This document shows, one piece after another, positions 27,475 through 36,468 of a stretch of 64,000 nt of DNA; the stretch's first letter is position 1, and every line of letters begins with the position of its first letter. The notes under the pieces are model-generated. The model was given only the letters and a program-made list of their open reading frames with translations. It was not told where the DNA came from and did no database searches. The translations under genes and the position numbers were made by a program. This DNA comes from Variovorax paradoxus (GTDB lineage Bacteria > Pseudomonadota > Gammaproteobacteria > Burkholderiales > Burkholderiaceae_C): the NCBI RefSeq assembly GCF_018614915.1, contig NZ_JAGGNU010000020.1, positions 91,892 through 155,891 on the forward strand, in the 5' to 3' direction.

Positions 27475-28476
27475 TCAACCCAGCAGGCGCGCCAGCGTGA
27501 GCAACGCGAGCAACACCATCCACATCACGACCGAACGCCAGACCAGGCCGACCACGCTGCGCAGATGCGCCGGTTCGGGCTCGCGCCCCGGCGTGCTGCC
27601 GCTGTCGAGATCGGGCCCGCCGACGAGCGGATCGCCTGCTTGCGCCCGCGACAGCGGATCGGTCAGCGGGACCGGGCTCAAGGTCCCGCCACCGAGCCGC
27701 ACGTTGACCGCGCCCGAGGTCGCAGCCAGGATCACGCCGTCGTTCTCATTGGGAAAGCGCCGGGCGTCGTTGCGCCAGCAATCAATGGCCTCTTCGAAAC
27801 TGCCGACCACGGCGAAGCCGAGCGCCGTGATGCGCGCGGGCAGCCAGTCGATCACGGCCCAGGCCCGATCTGCCGCGTGCTGGACCCACACGCTGGACGG
27901 CTGGACGGAGGCGCCGTTCTTGTGCGCCCAGTAGCGCGAAACGAACTCGCTCATGCGGTAGAACACCGCGCCCGCAGGCCCCAGGCCGGCGGCCGCAAGG
28001 ATCGAGAACCAGGCCAGCACGCCGAACACATGCCGATGCGCCGCGATCACCGAGTGCTCGATCACGTGCCGCACGATCTCGCTGCGCGGCAGGTCGGCCG
28101 CGTCGACGTGCTGCCAATGCGCGAGCAGCGAGCGGGCGAGCGGCTCGTCGCCCTCGTCCAGCGCATCGCGAATGCCGGTGAAGTGATGGCTGAATTGCCT
28201 GAAACCCAGCGTGACATAGAGCACTGCGATGCTCCAGAGCACCGCGAAGGGCAGGCCCAGCGTCAGCACCAGCAGCCAATGCACGCCCAGCGCAAGCACC
28301 GTCGGCACGAGCACTGCGAGCCCCCATGCGACCCAGCCGTGGTGCGGCTTGCCGGCGTCGAAATTGCGACTGGTCCAGCGCGTCCATGCAAGCACGCTGC
28401 CGTACACCGGGTTGTGATGCGCAAGCGGCCGCACCTGCTCGATCAGCAACGCGCACAGGATCGCAAAGAAGCTCAT
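27475..28476 (-). CDS. CobD/CbiB-family membrane protein
   Basis: A 333-residue polytopic membrane protein of the CbiB family (adenosylcobinamide-phosphate synthase in cobalamin makers). It has about five membrane segments, beginning MSFFAILCALLIEQVRPL, which holds the EQ-RP element of the family. YVTLGFRQFSHHF and LAWFSILAAAGLGPAGAVFYRM are other conserved parts. About 50 residues near the C-terminus are a loop rich in Gly, Pro and Asp. No other cobalamin genes are nearby, and betaproteobacterial members of this type are often outside the pathway. The gene ends 18 bases before hisC and is probably co-transcribed with it. Confidence 0.78.
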   Translation of the reverse strand: MSFFAILCALLIEQVRPLAHHNPVYGSVLAWTRWTSRNFDAGKPHHGWVAWGLAVLVPTVLALGVHWLLVLTLGLPFAVLWSIAVLYVTLGFRQFSHHFTGIRDALDEGDEPLARSLLAHWQHVDAADLPRSEIVRHVIEHSVIAAHRHVFGVLAWFSILAAAGLGPAGAVFYRMSEFVSRYWAHKNGASVQPSSVWVQHAADRAWAVIDWLPARITALGFAVVGSFEEAIDCWRNDARRFPNENDGVILAATSGAVNVRLGGGTLSPVPLTDPLSRAQAGDPLVGGPDLDSGSTPGREPEPAHLRSVVGLVWRSVVMWMVLLALLTLARLLG

Positions 28477-28548
28477 CCGTCGATGATAGCGAGTGGCTCC
28501 GCGCGCCCCTCGTGCGCCTTGTGCGCCTCGTGCGCTAGGCGGCGAGCA

Positions 28549-29265
28549 TCAGGCCGAGAGGAAGCGATAGAGGTTGCGCAGCATGCCCGCCGTCGCGCCC
28601 CACACATAGCGCTCGTGAGGACCATCCTGGTAGGGCATTGAAAACCATTCGCGCGACTTCAGATCGTCGCCGACGAGCGCATGACGCCGATGGTTCGCCG
28701 GATTCATCAGGTGAGCGAGCGGCACCTCGAAGGCTTCGGCCACTTCGTAGGGATTGATGGTCAGCTCGAAGTCGGGGCGCACGAGCGCCACCACGGGCGT
28801 CACGATGAAGGACGTGACCGTGGTGTAGGTGGGCAGGCAGCCTAGGACCTCGATGTACTCCGCCGATAAGCCCACCTCTTCCCAGGCTTCGCGCAGCGCT
28901 GCCGCCGCGATGTTCGCGTCCTCGGGATCGACCCGGCCGCCCGGGAAGGCGACCTGGCCTGAATGAGTCGACAGGTGCGCGGTCCGCTCGGTCAACAGCA
29001 CGGCGGGTTCATCCCGCATCACGATCGGCACCAGCACGGCCGCCTGAGCGGGCGCGCGATCCGTCATCCGCGGCTCGCGCCGCAGTTCGGGTGTCCATGC
29101 CGGCGGCGCTGCGAAACGCGCACGCAGGGCGCGCGCACTGAACTGGTCGGGTGCGACCGCCGGCAGCCCGGCGTCGATGCCGACCACCGGCACCTGGCGC
29201 GGATCGAAGGACCGCAGCGCCGACGGCAGGACGGCGTTGACGGATTCGACGGAGGCAGCGCGCAT
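28549..29265 (-). CDS. CoA pyrophosphatase-type Nudix hydrolase
   Basis: A 238-residue Nudix protein. The CoA-specific upstream motif is present as LLTERTAHLSTHSGQVAFPGG, written here as LLTER...HSGQVAFPGG, followed by a Nudix box with the REAWEEVGL core. These enzymes split CoA and its derivatives into 4'-phosphopantetheine and 3',5'-ADP. The ~85 residues before the core (RSFDPRQVPVVGIDAG) are a normal extension in this group. The start is ATG 29265 (MRAASVESVN); an in-frame reading up to 29379 passes into the region of the rplS terminator and is not used. Confidence 0.88.
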   Translation of the reverse strand: MRAASVESVNAVLPSALRSFDPRQVPVVGIDAGLPAVAPDQFSARALRARFAAPPAWTPELRREPRMTDRAPAQAAVLVPIVMRDEPAVLLTERTAHLSTHSGQVAFPGGRVDPEDANIAAAALREAWEEVGLSAEYIEVLGCLPTYTTVTSFIVTPVVALVRPDFELTINPYEVAEAFEVPLAHLMNPANHRRHALVGDDLKSREWFSMPYQDGPHERYVWGATAGMLRNLYRFLSA

Positions 29266-29383
29266 GGCGGGTGGTGGCGTGGTCAAGAAAATCGGTACCT
29301 TAGTAAAACGCAAAAACGATGCCGGCGTGACACGCCGCACCACAACAAAAATCACGATCGCCGGAGCGCATCGAGGCACAAAC

Positions 29384-29414
29384 GCAAAAAGCCGCCTGGA
29401 GCGGCGGCTTTTGC
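29384..29414 (-). terminator. Intrinsic terminator after rplS
   Basis: AAAAGCCGCC (29387-29396) and GGCGGCTTTT (29403-29412) form a ten-pair stem with a six-base loop. On the minus strand it is followed by a T-run (A-run 29386-29390). It closes the rpsP-rimM-trmD-rplS operon. Confidence 0.9.
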
Positions 29415-29430
29415 ACGGCAGGGGCGCTCT

Positions 29431-29811
29431 TTATTGAGCAGCTGCTGCGGATGACTTGCCCGGCAGCTTTTCCTTGATGCGTGCCGAACGGCCGCTGCGT
29501 TCGCGCAGGTAGTAGAGCTTGGCGCGGCGCACATCGCCGCGGCGCTTGACTTCGATGCCGGCGATCAGCGGGCTGTAGGTCTGGAACGTACGTTCCACGC
29601 CTTCGCCGCTCGAGATCTTGCGCACCGTGAAGCCGCTGTTGAGGCCGCGATTGCGCTTTGCGATCACGACGCCTTCGTAGGCCTGCACGCGCTTGCGGCT
29701 GCCTTCAACGACGTTCACGCTGACGATGACCGTGTCACCGGGCATGAAATCGGGAATCTTCTTGCCGAGCCGGGCGATTTCTTCCTGCTCGAGGGTCTGG
29801 ATGAGGTTCAT
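29431..29811 (-). CDS. rplS: 50S ribosomal protein L19
   Basis: A 126-residue L19, located at the 30S-50S interface. It starts [16 protein letters not shown] and contains [30 protein letters not shown] and [17 protein letters not shown], the core of the family. The tail GKSSAAAAQ is a short Ala-rich addition. The start is ATG 29811 with AGGAAA just before it. It is the last gene of the operon rpsP-rimM-trmD-rplS and seems to have an extra promoter of its own. Confidence 0.98.
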   Translation of the reverse strand: MNLIQTLEQEEIARLGKKIPDFMPGDTVIVSVNVVEGSRKRVQAYEGVVIAKRNRGLNSGFTVRKISSGEGVERTFQTYSPLIAGIEVKRRGDVRRAKLYYLRERSGRSARIKEKLPGKSSAAAAQ

Positions 29812-29850
29812 TTGTTTCCTGGATTCGATCGTGCTCGCGCTACACAAAAG

Positions 29851-29883
29851 GCGTCTTGCAGCCTTGAGGGGTCAAGGCGACGC
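29851..29883 (-). other. Hairpin in the rplS leader
   Basis: GCCTTGA (29861-29867) pairs with TCAAGGC (29872-29878) around GGGG. The stem is extended by GCGTC (29851-29855) with GACGC (29879-29883) past a five-base bulge. It lies 40 bases before the rplS start in the 100-base trmD-rplS gap and has no T-run, so it looks like a leader structure rather than a terminator. Confidence 0.5.
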
Positions 29884-29910
29884 GGCCGGCAGAGGATCGG
29901 GGAACCTGAA

Positions 29911-29916
29911 ATTATA
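29911..29916 (-). promoter_or_regulatory. Candidate -10 box of an internal rplS promoter
   Basis: An exact TATAAT on the minus strand overlapping the trmD stop codon, about 100 bases before the rplS start. The -35 region (TGAGAA at the 17-base spacing) is weak. Confidence 0.45.
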
Positions 29917-30658
29917 GCTTTTTCTGAAGCGTTTTCTCATCCGCCGGACTGAGCCGCCCGGCCGCACGCGCTGCCTCGATCAGCTCGGGCCGCTTCTGCA
30001 GCGTGATCGCCAGCCGCTGGTCGCGTCGCCAGCGCTCGATCTGCACGTGGTGACCGGAAAGCAGGACGGGCGGCACGCCCTCGCCCTTCCACTGCTCCGG
30101 CCGGGTGTAGTGTGGGCAATCGAGCAGGCCGTCGAGCGCCGGGTTGAAGCTATCCTGCGCGTGGCTGTCCTCGTCGCCCAGCACGCCGGGCTGCAGCCGG
30201 GCTACCGCATCCAGCAGTGCCATGGCGGCGATCTCGCCACCCGACAGCACGAAATCGCCGAGGCTCAACTGGTGCGTGACCCTCGCGTCGATGAAGCGCT
30301 GGTCGATGCCTTCATAGCGCCCGCACACCAGCACTGCGCCTTCGCCGGCGGACCACCTTTCCACCGCGTCGTGGCGCAGGGTTTCGCCGACCGGCGAGAA
30401 GAGAAGCACCGGCGCAGCGGCGCCCCGCGCCGCCAGCGCAGCATCGAGGCAGGCCGACAGCGGCTCGGCCATCATGACCATGCCGGGTCCGCCGCCGAAA
30501 GGCCGATCGTCGACGCGCCGATAGTTGCCGTCCGCGAAATCGCGTGGATTCCACAGCACGACCTCGACCTGCTTCGACTCGTAGGCACGGCGCGTCACAC
30601 CGCTCGCAAGGAAGGGTGCGAACAGTTCGGGGAAAAGAGTGATGACGTCGAAGCGCAT
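29912..30658 (-). CDS. trmD: tRNA (guanine-N1)-methyltransferase
   Basis: A 248-residue SPOUT methyltransferase that makes m1G37 in tRNAs and prevents frameshifting. It begins [17 protein letters not shown] and has [13 protein letters not shown], the SAM-site [10 protein letters not shown], and the knot [20 protein letters not shown]. The C-terminal domain helix carries the [18 protein letters not shown] block. The start is ATG 30658, 23 bases after the rimM stop. A much longer same-frame reading running to 32320 crosses rimM and rpsP and is not real. Confidence 0.97.
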   Translation of the reverse strand: MRFDVITLFPELFAPFLASGVTRRAYESKQVEVVLWNPRDFADGNYRRVDDRPFGGGPGMVMMAEPLSACLDAALAARGAAAPVLLFSPVGETLRHDAVERWSAGEGAVLVCGRYEGIDQRFIDARVTHQLSLGDFVLSGGEIAAMALLDAVARLQPGVLGDEDSHAQDSFNPALDGLLDCPHYTRPEQWKGEGVPPVLLSGHHVQIERWRRDQRLAITLQKRPELIEAARAAGRLSPADEKTLQKKL

Positions 30659-30681
30659 GGCGGCGCCGAAGCCGGCGAAGC

Positions 30682-31236
30682 TCAGTAGTCCGGTTGCCAG
30701 TCGACCGTGATCAGCCTGGCAGGCAGATCCACCTTGTCGACGAAGGCCGAGACGAAGGGAACCATGCGCTCGACCGGCTTGCCGCCCTCCTGGGCGTCCA
30801 GTACCAGCGTGGTCTGGGGCCCGCTGGCGAGCAGTTCGCGCACGGTACCGAGTGCGACACCCTCGCGGTTCACCACGGCGAGGCCGATCAGATCGACCCA
30901 GTAGTACTCGTCGGCGCCGGCGGTCGGAAAACTCGAGCGCGGCACGAACACGCGTGCACCGCGCAGGGCTTCGGCCGCGCTGCGATCGGGCACGTCTTCC
31001 GACGAAGCGACGACGCAATCGGAGTGTTCCTTGGCTTCCCGGATCGCGAGCCGAAAGGCGCCGGCCGCCTTTGCGCCAGGCGCTTGCAGAAACCAGCGTT
31101 TGGACGAAAAAAGCGCCTCGGGGCGGGCGCTGTGGGGCAAGACCTTGAACCAGCCCTTGATGCCCCAGGCGTCGGCGATGCGCGCCACTTCGATCGCGTC
31201 CGCCGGCAGTTCGGCGGCTTCGAGGGTGGGCAGCAT
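30682..31236 (-). CDS. rimM: Ribosome maturation factor RimM
   Basis: A 184-residue protein with the RimM beta-barrel ([20 protein letters not shown]) and a C-terminal PRC barrel ([16 protein letters not shown] through [15 protein letters not shown]). It binds S19 and helps mature the 30S head. It lies between rpsP and trmD, 15 bases after rpsP, the conserved order. Confidence 0.95.
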   Translation of the reverse strand: MLPTLEAAELPADAIEVARIADAWGIKGWFKVLPHSARPEALFSSKRWFLQAPGAKAAGAFRLAIREAKEHSDCVVASSEDVPDRSAAEALRGARVFVPRSSFPTAGADEYYWVDLIGLAVVNREGVALGTVRELLASGPQTTLVLDAQEGGKPVERMVPFVSAFVDKVDLPARLITVDWQPDY

Positions 31237-31251
31237 CGCCGGGCAGGCGGC

Positions 31252-31515
31252 TTAGGCGGCCGCCTTGGGGGCCGCTGCGGCGGCTTGCTTGATCAGGCGA
31301 TGGACCGTGGGCGAGGCTTGCGCGCCAACGCTCTTCCAGTAGGCCAGGCGATCCTGCGCGATGCGGATGCTTTCTTCGTTTTCCTTGGCCGTCGGGTTGT
31401 AGAAACCCAGGCGCTCGATGAAACGGCCATCGCGGCGAACGCGCTTGTCCGACACGACGATGTTGAAGAACGGACGGCCTTTGGCGCCGCCGCGGGAGAG
31501 TCGAATGACGACCAT
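31252..31515 (-). CDS. rpsP: 30S ribosomal protein S16
   Basis: An 87-residue S16 ([20 protein letters not shown] ... [16 protein letters not shown]). The tail is Ala/Lys-rich. It is the first gene of the operon rpsP-rimM-trmD-rplS. Confidence 0.98.
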   Translation of the reverse strand: MVVIRLSRGGAKGRPFFNIVVSDKRVRRDGRFIERLGFYNPTAKENEESIRIAQDRLAYWKSVGAQASPTVHRLIKQAAAAAPKAAA

Positions 31516-31627
31516 GATTTATCCTTCGGGTGGTGCAGCAAACCCGAAAAGGTTCGCACACAGTGTTCTTCCAGCGTCGAGACACGCGACATGGCCACCC
31601 GGCCAGCGACACGCTGAAAAGCCTACG

Positions 31628-31633
31628 ATTATA
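31628..31633 (-). promoter_or_regulatory. -10 box of the rpsP operon promoter
   Basis: An exact TATAAT on the minus strand, predicting a start of transcription near 31621 and a leader of about 105 bases before rpsP. The -35 region is not obvious. Confidence 0.55.
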
Positions 31634-31681
31634 GCCCGAGCGACTTTTTTCACCACTCCCGGCATTGCCGGGCGTCTCAGA

Positions 31682-32203
31682 ATGACCACCATCCGCCCCA
31701 GCCGCGACGAAGATGTCGCAGCCGTCACCGCCATCTACGCCCATCATGTACTGCACGGCACGGGCACTTTCGAGACCGAGCCGCCCACCGCCGCCGACAT
31801 GGCAGCCCGACGGGCGGACGTTCTGTCGAAGAACCTGCCCTACCTGGTGGCCGAACGGGACGGCGAGCTGCTCGGCTTCGCCTATTGCAATTGGTTCAAG
31901 CCTCGACCCGCCTACCGCTTTTCGGCCGAGGATTCGATCTACCTGGCCGAAGCCGCGCGCGGCCAGGGCCTGGGCGCACGGCTGCTGGCCGCGCTGACGC
32001 AAGCCGCCGAGTCCGCCGGCGTGCGCAAGCTGATTGCCGTGATCGGCGACTCGTCCAACGCAGGGTCGATCGGCGTGCACCGCGGGCAGGGCTTCGCCCA
32101 CGTGGGCGTGCTCAAGGACTGCGGCTGGAAGTTCGGCCAGTGGCGCGACGTGGTCCTGATGGAAAAGGTGCTGGGCGAAGGCAGCTCGACGAGCCCCGAA
32201 TGA
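31682..32203 (+). CDS. GNAT-family N-acetyltransferase (phosphinothricin-acetyltransferase-like)
   Basis: A 173-residue GNAT enzyme. It starts [19 protein letters not shown] and has the family marks [11 protein letters not shown], the strand [15 protein letters not shown], the acetyl-CoA loop [15 protein letters not shown], and [19 protein letters not shown]. This arrangement is that of the Pat/Bar and methionine sulfoximine acetyltransferases, which acetylate small amino-acid analogues. The start is ATG 31682; an upstream in-frame ATG would overlap the rpsP promoter. The next gene overlaps its stop (ATGA). Confidence 0.85.
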   Translation: MTTIRPSRDEDVAAVTAIYAHHVLHGTGTFETEPPTAADMAARRADVLSKNLPYLVAERDGELLGFAYCNWFKPRPAYRFSAEDSIYLAEAARGQGLGARLLAALTQAAESAGVRKLIAVIGDSSNAGSIGVHRGQGFAHVGVLKDCGWKFGQWRDVVLMEKVLGEGSSTSPE

Positions 32204-32646
32204 AGAGCAAGACCGTGGCCGCGTGGCTCGCCTTTCTCGGCGGACCCCTGGGCCTGCACTGCTTCTACCTGCACGGCTTCGGCAGCACGCTGGGCTGGTT
32301 GCTGCCCATTCCGACGGCACTCGGGCTGTACGGCATCGAGCGCCTGCGCCTCCATGGCGTGGACGATGGCTTGAGCTGGATCCTGCTCCCGCTGCTCGGC
32401 TTCACGATCGCGGGCTGTGCACTCACCGCCATCGTCTACGGGCTGATGACGCCCGAAAAATGGAATGCCCGCTATAACGCCGGCGCCCCCGCGGAGGCGT
32501 CCGCCGGACGCACCAGCTGGCTCACCATCGGCGCCGTCGTGCTGGCCTTGTTCTTCGGCAGCACGATCCTCATGGCCAGCATCGCCTTCAGCTTCCAGCG
32601 CTTCTTCGAGCACCAGATCGAAGAAGGCCGAAAGATCTCGCAGTAG
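32200..32646 (+). CDS. TM2-domain-like small membrane protein
   Basis: A 148-residue protein with three or four membrane segments. The first reads [20 protein letters not shown], which resembles the TM2 (NINE) domain pattern of small paired helices joined by a short turn. A second pair ([20 protein letters not shown]) and a C-terminal hydrophobic helix ([20 protein letters not shown]) follow. It is coupled to the acetyltransferase gene by an ATGA overlap. The function is unknown, and the family call is by pattern only. Confidence 0.6.
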   Translation: MKSKTVAAWLAFLGGPLGLHCFYLHGFGSTLGWLLPIPTALGLYGIERLRLHGVDDGLSWILLPLLGFTIAGCALTAIVYGLMTPEKWNARYNAGAPAEASAGRTSWLTIGAVVLALFFGSTILMASIAFSFQRFFEHQIEEGRKISQ

Positions 32647-32656
32647 CCTTCGACCT

Positions 32657-33667
32657 TCAGAGGACCTGCAGGCCGATCCAGTAGGCGATCGCGGCCACGA
32701 AAGCCGAAGCGGGGATCGTGAAGATCCAGGCCCACACGATGTTGCCGGCCACGCCCCAGCGCACGCCGCTCGCGCGCTGGGTCGATCCCACGCCGACGAT
32801 CGCGCCGGTGATGGTGTGCGTGGTCGAGACCGGGATACCCAGCGCGGTCGCGAGGAACAGCGTCAGCGCCCCGCCCGTCTCGGCGCAAAAACCGCCGACC
32901 GGCTTGAGCTTGGTGATCTTCTGGCCCATGGTCTTGACGATGCGCCAGCCGCCGAACATGGTGCCTAGCGCGATCGCCGCATAGCAGCTGCCGACGGTCC
33001 AGGCGGGCGGCGCCTCCGCATTGGCCGCCGAGTAGCCGGTCGCGATCAACAGCATCCAGATGATGCCGATGGTCTTCTGCGCATCGTTGCCGCCGTGGCC
33101 CAGGCTGTAGGCGCCGGCCGAGACCAGCTGCAGCGTGCGGAACCACCGGTCCACGCGCGATGGCGTCGAACGCCGGAATGCCCAGGCGACCACGATCATC
33201 ATCAACGAGCCGAGCAGAAAACCCAGGAGCGGCGAAACGAAAATGAAGGCCACCGTCTTCCAGACGCCGGCGGCGATCAAGGCGCTCGAGCCGGCCTTGG
33301 CGATCACCGCGCCCACGATCCCGCCGATCAGCGCATGCGACGAGCTGCTCGGGATGCCGTAGTACCAGGTGAGAAAGTTCCAGCTGATGGCGCCTACCAG
33401 GGCGCCGAACACCACGTGCACGTCGACGACGCCCGGCTGGACGATGCCCTTGCCGACGGTCGCCGCCACGCTCAGGTGGAAGACGAAGATCGCGACCAGG
33501 TTGAAGAAGGCCGCGAACACCACGGCCTGGCCGGGCTTGAGCACGCCGGTCGACACGACCGTGGCGATCGAGTTCGCCGCATCGTGAAAGCCGTTCATGA
33601 AGTCGAATGCGATGGCCAGCGCGACCAGCACCACCACCACCCAGAGGGCGACCTGAACCGTTGTCAT
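32657..33667 (-). CDS. pit: Inorganic phosphate transporter, Pit family
   Basis: A 336-residue transporter with about ten membrane segments. The duplicated Pit signature is present: FDFMNGFHDAANSIATVV in the first half and YSLGHGGNDAQKTIGII in the second, each with its GxNDxxN-like core, plus IPSSSSHALIGGIVGA and IPVSTTHTITGAIVG. It takes up metal-phosphate with protons. The start is ATG 33667. It is translated 12 bases after the DUF47 gene, the usual partner. Confidence 0.93.
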   Translation of the reverse strand: MTTVQVALWVVVVLVALAIAFDFMNGFHDAANSIATVVSTGVLKPGQAVVFAAFFNLVAIFVFHLSVAATVGKGIVQPGVVDVHVVFGALVGAISWNFLTWYYGIPSSSSHALIGGIVGAVIAKAGSSALIAAGVWKTVAFIFVSPLLGFLLGSLMMIVVAWAFRRSTPSRVDRWFRTLQLVSAGAYSLGHGGNDAQKTIGIIWMLLIATGYSAANAEAPPAWTVGSCYAAIALGTMFGGWRIVKTMGQKITKLKPVGGFCAETGGALTLFLATALGIPVSTTHTITGAIVGVGSTQRASGVRWGVAGNIVWAWIFTIPASAFVAAIAYWIGLQVL

Positions 33668-33679
33668 TCGACCCCGCGC

Positions 33680-34324
33680 TCAGGAGTTCTCGAGGACGAT
33701 GCCCTCGATTACATTGGCGACGTCTTCGCACTTGTCGGTGATCGTCTCCAGCAGCTCGTAGATGGCCTTGAGCTTGATGACTTCGCGCACGTCCGGCTCT
33801 TCGCGGAACAGCTTGCTCATCGCGCTGCGCATCACGCGGTCGGCGTCGGATTCGAGCCGGTCGATCTCCTCGCAGGTCTTGAGCGTGGCCTCGGCGATGA
33901 TCGGGTCGGTGATCTTGCTGAGGTACTTGACCGCATCCTTCACCCGCTCGCAGCACTTCACGCTGAGCGTGGTGAGGCGCGTGATCTCCTCGGTCATGTG
34001 GCGCACGTCGTAGAGCGCCATGGTCTCGGCCGAGTCCTGGATCAGGTCGGCCACGTCGTCCATCGTGTTGATCAGCTTGTGGATCTGCTCGCGGTCGATC
34101 GGCGTGATGAAGGTCTTGTGGATCAGCCGGTTGACGTCATGCGTCACGCGGTCGGCCGCCCTCTCGGCATTGTCGACGTCGCGGTTGTACTGCTCGCGCA
34201 AATGCAAGTCGTTGTAATTGGCAACCAGTTGCTCGAAGGCGCGCGCGGCTTCGACGATGCGGTCGGCGTGCTGATTGAACATCTCGAAAAAATTGCCCTC
34301 GCGGGGCAACAGCTTGCCGAACAT
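33680..34324 (-). CDS. DUF47-family (PhoU-like) Pit accessory protein
   Basis: A 214-residue helical protein, related to PhoU, of the DUF47 family that travels with Pit transporters and is thought to regulate them. It begins MFGKLLPREGNFFEMFNQHA. Acidic helix motifs are EQYNRDVDNAERAADRVTHD and EEIDRLESDADRVMR, where metal clusters bind in PhoU. It is cytoplasmic. It comes first in a two-gene operon with pit. Confidence 0.92.
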   Translation of the reverse strand: MFGKLLPREGNFFEMFNQHADRIVEAARAFEQLVANYNDLHLREQYNRDVDNAERAADRVTHDVNRLIHKTFITPIDREQIHKLINTMDDVADLIQDSAETMALYDVRHMTEEITRLTTLSVKCCERVKDAVKYLSKITDPIIAEATLKTCEEIDRLESDADRVMRSAMSKLFREEPDVREVIKLKAIYELLETITDKCEDVANVIEGIVLENS

Positions 34325-34414
34325 GGCGCTCTCCTGGATTCCGGGCTGCCACAGGCATGTGACGCCGTCGTGAAAAAACCGCGCAAGTGTACTGGGCAGG
34401 GCGGAAACTGAGCG

Positions 34415-34876
34415 TCAGAGACGTTCGATGCGCTGGTCGGCCACCTGCGCGAGCTGAGCCGGCGTGACCTGGTCCGGCGCGATCTCGGCCAGCGGCACCA
34501 GCACGAACGCGCGCTCGCCCATGCGCGGATGCGGCAGCGTGAGCTCGGCGGTATTCATCACCTCGCCGCCATGGCGAAGCAGGTCGAGATCGAGCGTGCG
34601 CGGTGCATTGCGGTAGGGGCGCTCGCGGCCCGCCCCGCCTTCGATGCGATGGAGTTCCGCCAGCAGCTCGGCCGGATCGAACCGGGTTTCGAGTTCGACG
34701 ACCGCGTTGATGAAATCGGGCCCCTGCGCATCGACCGGCGCGCTGCGATAGAGCGAAGAGCGCGCGCTGACGCGGGTGCCGGGCAGCGCAGCCAAGTCGT
34801 CCATCGCCTGCCTCACGCTCGCACGGGCATCGCCGAGGTTGGCGCCGATGGCGACGTAGGCTCGGCGCGTCGTCAT
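34415..34876 (-). CDS. folK: HPPK, folate pyrophosphokinase
   Basis: A 153-residue 2-amino-4-hydroxy-6-hydroxymethyldihydropteridine pyrophosphokinase. It has YVAIGANLGDARASV, SSLYRSAPVDAQGPDFINAV, the pterin/ATP motif RPYRNAPRTLDLDLL and LPHPRMGERAFVLVPL. Its ATG overlaps the pcnB stop by four bases, so folK is translated with the poly(A) polymerase gene. Confidence 0.96.
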   Translation of the reverse strand: MTTRRAYVAIGANLGDARASVRQAMDDLAALPGTRVSARSSLYRSAPVDAQGPDFINAVVELETRFDPAELLAELHRIEGGAGRERPYRNAPRTLDLDLLRHGGEVMNTAELTLPHPRMGERAFVLVPLAEIAPDQVTPAQLAQVADQRIERL

Positions 34877-36441
34877 TCGGCCGCGATGCTGCTGCCGGCT
34901 TCGCCGCCGCTGCGCGGCTTGCGCCTGCGGCGCCGTTTGCGCGGTGCCGCAGCCATCTCTTCATCGGGCGGGAGCGAGGACTCGCCGGCTGCAGCCGGCG
35001 CCGCCGAAGCGGCCGGCGCATGCGCAGCAGGCACGCGCTGGCGCGTCCTCTTCTGCTGCTCGTCGCGGACCTGATCCAGGAGGTCCTGTCGACGCACCTC
35101 GTCGGCCGTGCTGAATTCCTGCCACCACTCGGCGATCGCTTCGCCGATTTCGCCGACATCCGCGCGCAAGCGCATGAAGTCGAAGGCCGCACGAAAGCGC
35201 GCCTGCTCGACCAGGCTGTAGGGCGTGGCGCCGGTGCGCTTGTCGAAGCGCGGCTGCATCATCCAGATCTCGCGCATGTCGGCCGCCAGCTTGCCGCGGC
35301 CGGAAACGTCGCCGATGCGCGCGTTGAACACGTCGTCGATCGCATCCTGCAGCGCCGGAAATGCGGCTTGCCCGCGCTGGCCATGGCGGCCCTCGACGCG
35401 CTGTGCCCAGCCGTCGCGCACGTCGGTCCACAGCACGCAGGCCAGGAGGAAGCTCGGCGCCACCGGCTTGCCCTCTCCGACACGGCGGTCGGTGTCCTGC
35501 AGCGCGGCCTTCACGAAGGGCATATCGGCACGTTCGACCACGACGTCGAGCAGCGGATAGATGCCGGTCTCCAGCCCGAGCTTGCGCAGCTGCGCAACGG
35601 TGGCGACGGCATGACCGGTCTGCAGCAGCTTGAGCATCTCGTCGAACAGGCGGCTCTGCGGCACATCGGCCAGGAGCTTGCTCGATTCGACCAGCGGTGC
35701 CGCCGTCTTGGGTTCGATCTTGAAGCCGAGGCCGGCCAGCTTGGCCGAGAAGCGAATCGCCCGAATGATGCGCACCGGGTCTTCGCGGTAGCGCGTGATC
35801 GGGTCGCCGATCATGCGCAGCGTGAGCTTCTTCGCGTCCTTGATGCCGTTGTGATAGTCGACCACGATCTCGCTCGCCGGGTCGTAGTACATCGCGTTGA
35901 CGGTGAAGTCGCGCCGCGCCGCGTCTTCTTCCTGCGGACCCCATACGTTGTCGCGCAGCACGCGACCGCTGGCGTCGACCGCGTGCTTCATGCCCGCGAG
36001 CTCACCCTTGCTGGTGCGTTCGTTGCCGGCCACCTGCTCCGCGCCGTTGCTGTCCATGTAGGCGCGGAATGTCGATACCTCGATGACTTCGTGCTCGCGC
36101 CCGCGGCCGTACACCACGTGCACGATGCGAAAGCGCCGGCCGATGATGAAGGCCCGGCGGAACAGGCTTTTCACCTGCTCCGGCGTCGCGTTGGTCGCGA
36201 CGTCGAAATCCTTGGGACGCAGGCCCAGCAGCAGATCGCGCACGGCGCCGCCGACCACGTAGGCCTCGTAACCGGCGTCCTGCAGCGTAGTGACGACGTT
36301 CTTGGCGCGTTCGTCGACCAGCGCCGGGTCGATGGCGTGCACCGAGGCAGACACCTCCTGGCGCTTGCCGAAACGGGCCTTGCCGCTCTGCGCGGCATCG
36401 CTGGACTTGCCCAGAAGTTTGTCGATGAATTTCTTGATCAT
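34873..36441 (-). CDS. pcnB: Poly(A) polymerase I
   Basis: A 522-residue class II nucleotidyltransferase that adds 3' poly(A) tails and speeds RNA decay. The head domain has VVGGAVRDLLLGLRPKDFDV (GG and DxD motifs) and RRFRIVHVVYG. DFTVNAMYYD and the neck REDPVRIIRAIRFSAKL are typical of PcnB rather than the CCA enzyme, as is the long basic C-terminus, ending RKRRRRRKPRSGGEAG. The N-terminal ~30 residues are basic. The gene order is hda-pcnB-folK, standard for betaproteobacteria. Confidence 0.95.
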   Translation of the reverse strand: MIKKFIDKLLGKSSDAAQSGKARFGKRQEVSASVHAIDPALVDERAKNVVTTLQDAGYEAYVVGGAVRDLLLGLRPKDFDVATNATPEQVKSLFRRAFIIGRRFRIVHVVYGRGREHEVIEVSTFRAYMDSNGAEQVAGNERTSKGELAGMKHAVDASGRVLRDNVWGPQEEDAARRDFTVNAMYYDPASEIVVDYHNGIKDAKKLTLRMIGDPITRYREDPVRIIRAIRFSAKLAGLGFKIEPKTAAPLVESSKLLADVPQSRLFDEMLKLLQTGHAVATVAQLRKLGLETGIYPLLDVVVERADMPFVKAALQDTDRRVGEGKPVAPSFLLACVLWTDVRDGWAQRVEGRHGQRGQAAFPALQDAIDDVFNARIGDVSGRGKLAADMREIWMMQPRFDKRTGATPYSLVEQARFRAAFDFMRLRADVGEIGEAIAEWWQEFSTADEVRRQDLLDQVRDEQQKRTRQRVPAAHAPAASAAPAAAGESSLPPDEEMAAAPRKRRRRRKPRSGGEAGSSIAAE

Positions 36442-36468
36442 TGGAAAGCTTCAGCGCCTCTGGCGCCC

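Noticed and set aside
30659..32320. N-terminal extension of the trmD frame (802-codon reading)
   Set aside because: It passes through rimM, rpsP and the acetyltransferase gene in the wrong frame. TrmD proteins begin at [11 protein letters not shown].
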